A stretch of DNA of 7,653 nt from Chloroflexota bacterium (GTDB lineage: Bacteria; Chloroflexota; Dehalococcoidia; Lucifugimonadales; UBA3495). How positions within the stretch are numbered: the first letter of the stretch is position 1; every line of letters begins with the position of its first letter. The notes below the pieces were generated by a model, which was not told the DNA's origin, did no database searches, and saw only the letters and a program-made list of their open reading frames with translations. The stretch is from positions 1 to 7,653 of the forward strand of contig JAPPJA010000258.1 in the NCBI GenBank assembly GCA_028874675.1, written 5' to 3'. Positions 6,586 through 7,653 of this stretch are shown here, piece after piece. The position numbers and the translations under genes are program-made.

Positions 6586-6593
6586 CCAGCTTG

Positions 6594-6598
6594 CTCCC
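6594..6598 (-). promoter_or_regulatory. Ribosome binding site GGGAG deciding the ABM-like start
   Basis: GGGAG on the minus strand is 8 nt from the ATG at 6585 and overlaps the alternative GTG at 6600, which has no comparable site before it. Confidence 0.55.
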
Positions 6599-6669
6599 AC
6601 ATAGAATACCGGTTAAAGTTGGTCGCCCTGTCACATTCGGAGAATACCGTTGTACCCTGCTGGCAGAGC

Positions 6670-6927
6670 CTATAGCCACATGCAGGTCACGGTATTGGAC
6701 ACACCGTCCACCGGCCTGATGCGGTTGCGAAGCATGCCGGTGATATCTTCCTGGGTATCGGCCTCCACCTCCATAACCGCGTCGTAAGGGCCCAACACTT
6801 CCTGCACCGCGGCGCCGGGCAGGCTCTTCAGTTTTTCAATGGCCGACTGGGTCTTCGACGGTTCCAGGTTCAACAATATGTAAGCGTGTACACTCAAGGC
6901 TTCCGCTCCCCTAGTTTCTCGAGACAT
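6670..6927 (-). CDS. Stand-alone Lrp/AsnC ligand-binding (RAM) domain protein
   Basis: The frame encodes at most 85 aa and contains only the effector-binding half of an Lrp/AsnC regulator. It has the beta-alpha-beta-beta-alpha-beta pattern: AYILLNLEPSK, helix SAIEKLKSL, PGAAVQEVLGPYDAVMEVEAD, helix ITGMLRNRI, then the closing PVDGVSNTVTCMWL. The GPYD turn and the PGV-like segment before the last strand are family hallmarks. The DNA-binding helix-turn-helix is absent. Stand-alone RAM proteins form ring-like oligomers and bind amino acids or related small molecules; what this one binds is unknown. Two starts compete: ATG at 6927 (weak ribosome site) and TTG at 6897, which has AGGGGAG (6912-6906) 8 nt upstream and gives the more usual 75-aa length (MSVHAYILLN). 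The outer start is given here; the TTG may be the real one. Confidence 0.82.
   Translation of the reverse strand: MSRETRGAEALSVHAYILLNLEPSKTQSAIEKLKSLPGAAVQEVLGPYDAVMEVEADTQEDITGMLRNRIRPVDGVSNTVTCMWL
6906..6912 (-). promoter_or_regulatory. Shine-Dalgarno-like AGGGGAG favouring an internal TTG start
   Basis: On the minus strand AGGGGAG is followed after 8 nt by TTG (6897-6895). This would start the RAM-domain protein directly before its first beta strand. The upstream ATG at 6927 has no comparable site. Confidence 0.5.
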
Positions 6928-6978
6928 TTTCGTTCTCGACGGTTCAATTGCTGGCCTGCGAACACAGGGCCGCGCAAC

Positions 6979-6987
6979 AGTATATCA
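6979..6987 (-). promoter_or_regulatory. Putative extended -10 promoter of the RAM-domain gene
   Basis: The minus strand reads TGATATACT: an extended -10 TG one base before TATACT (five of six consensus bases). It lies about 50 nt before the ATG at 6927, in the 81-bp gap after the USP-CNB gene. A matching -35 box is not evident, which extended -10 promoters can tolerate. It could drive the RAM and ABM-like genes together. Confidence 0.4.
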
Positions 6988-7008
6988 TCAGGAATACCCG
7001 GATATGCG

Positions 7009-7653
7009 CTAGGAGTCGCCTCGCTGCAGCTCGCGGGCCGCGCTGATGGTCAGATGAGTCAGGGTTTCCGCGTACCTGTTGGAAAAGAGCCTGCCCACCG
7101 ACGCATAAAGCCTCATACCGATTTCCGGCTCCCGGGAACACAGCATGAGCAGGTCCGACCTGGGAATGGCCAGCACTTCCATGTCGGTCAGGGCTTCTCC
7201 CGAGGTGATCAGGGTTCCCGAGCCCAGCAGGGCGGCCAGGGGAAAAGCCTCGCCTGGGCGGGCAATCCTGACGGAAATCTCTCCCACCTCCGAATGGGTG
7301 CTCAGATGGGCCTCCCCTTCGAGGATAACGTACATGTGCTCACCCAGTTCGCCCCCGGTGCCCAGCAGGTCTCCGGAATGCACGTCTTGCCGCTCGCCCA
7401 GGGCCACGACCTTTTCGATTTGCTGGGCGTTCAGGTCGCTGAATACGTCCACCTGTCGATATATGCCGGCATCCGTCGCGGCAGATTGACCCGGCTCGTT
7501 CTCCAGGGCTGTGAGATCACCGAGCTCCCTGGTGCCAAAGACCCGGACCTCGCCGGTGGCCTTGCGCTGGACTTCCCTTGCAATGCTCCTCTTGATGTGG
7601 CGGGCCAGAAGCTTTCGGTCGTGAGTGTACATGGCGATCAGGTCCACCTGTTC
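7009..7653 (-). CDS. Universal stress protein-like / cyclic nucleotide-binding domain fusion, N-terminus outside the window
   Basis: The frame is open to the window edge, so 214 C-terminal residues are seen. A GTG at 7647 is possible but would start inside a domain. Residues 1-39 (VDLIAMYTHDRKLLARHIKRSIAREVQRKA then EVRVF) match the last strand-loop-helix-strand of a universal stress protein. The ATP-binding Gly pattern (GTHG followed by GS) is replaced by YTHD and RS. After a linker (40-63), residues 64-193 resemble a CNB domain: IYRQVDVFSDL, the strand MYVILEGEAHLS, and the phosphate-cassette region RPGEAFPLAALL (132-143) with E135. The Arg expected a few residues later to hold the cyclic phosphate is missing (Leu-Ile at 148-149). 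A C-terminal helix follows, without a helix-turn-helix, so this is not a CRP-type transcription factor. A sensory or scaffold role is inferred. Confidence 0.7.
   Translation of the reverse strand, partial: EQVDLIAMYTHDRKLLARHIKRSIAREVQRKATGEVRVFGTRELGDLTALENEPGQSAATDAGIYRQVDVFSDLNAQQIEKVVALGERQDVHSGDLLGTGGELGEHMYVILEGEAHLSTHSEVGEISVRIARPGEAFPLAALLGSGTLITSGEALTDMEVLAIPRSDLLMLCSREPEIGMRLYASVGRLFSNRYAETLTHLTISAARELQRGDS

Noticed and set aside
6621..6640. Promoter directly before the ABM-like gene (GTGACA with TATTCT)
   Set aside because: On the minus strand the spacing between the boxes is 20 bp and there is no extended -10, so support is too weak to annotate.
6067..6675. Open frame of 202 codons on the + strand
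   Set aside because: It runs antisense through the ABM-like gene and the hairpin, has no ribosome site, and shows no family pattern. Proline-rich, compositionally random content fits a shadow frame.

Overview
The window most likely comes from a member of the Chloroflexota, perhaps a Dehalococcoidia or SAR202-like lineage. This is an inference. It rests on the lipoprotein with a long Val/Glu-rich spacer (VEREVIREV repeats followed by TPTPAPAP), on the mix of a stand-alone RAM domain, a small ABM-type protein and a USP-like protein, and on the compact GC-rich gene layout. No rRNA or tRNA is present to confirm it. The DNA reads as ordinary chromosome: no integrase, transposase, phage gene or CRISPR array is visible.

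Left part (1-2061, + strand): about 360 bp of non-coding DNA carries a pair of inverted 28-nt palindromic repeats (REP-like) and a plausible promoter. It is followed by a 566-aa thiamine-diphosphate-dependent enzyme of the acetolactate synthase/decarboxylase superfamily. This gene converges on an ABC-transporter operon, and a GC-rich hairpin lies between the two stop codons.

Middle part (2145-5920, - strand): one transport operon, read right to left. It encodes a family-5 solute-binding lipoprotein (peptide/nickel type), a DppB-type permease and a DppC-type permease. A hairpin sits between the binding protein and the permeases. The DppC-type gene starts at TTG behind a near-perfect Shine-Dalgarno sequence. 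No ATPase gene (DppD/DppF) follows, so the importer must take its ATPases from elsewhere.

Right part (5921-7653, - strand): about 340 bp of leader and terminator DNA, then an ABM-like dimeric alpha/beta-barrel protein, a stand-alone Lrp/AsnC ligand-binding (RAM) domain, and the C-terminal part of a protein that runs off the window. That last protein joins the end of a universal-stress-protein (USP) domain to a cyclic-nucleotide-binding-like (CNB) domain. Both parts lack residues normally used for nucleotide binding.

The three sets probably work independently: a carbon-metabolism enzyme, an oligopeptide or other small-solute uptake system, and small sensor or regulatory proteins. I found no clear new multi-gene system. 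The most unusual items are the degenerate USP-CNB fusion, the ATPase-less transporter operon and the repeat architecture upstream of the ThDP enzyme.
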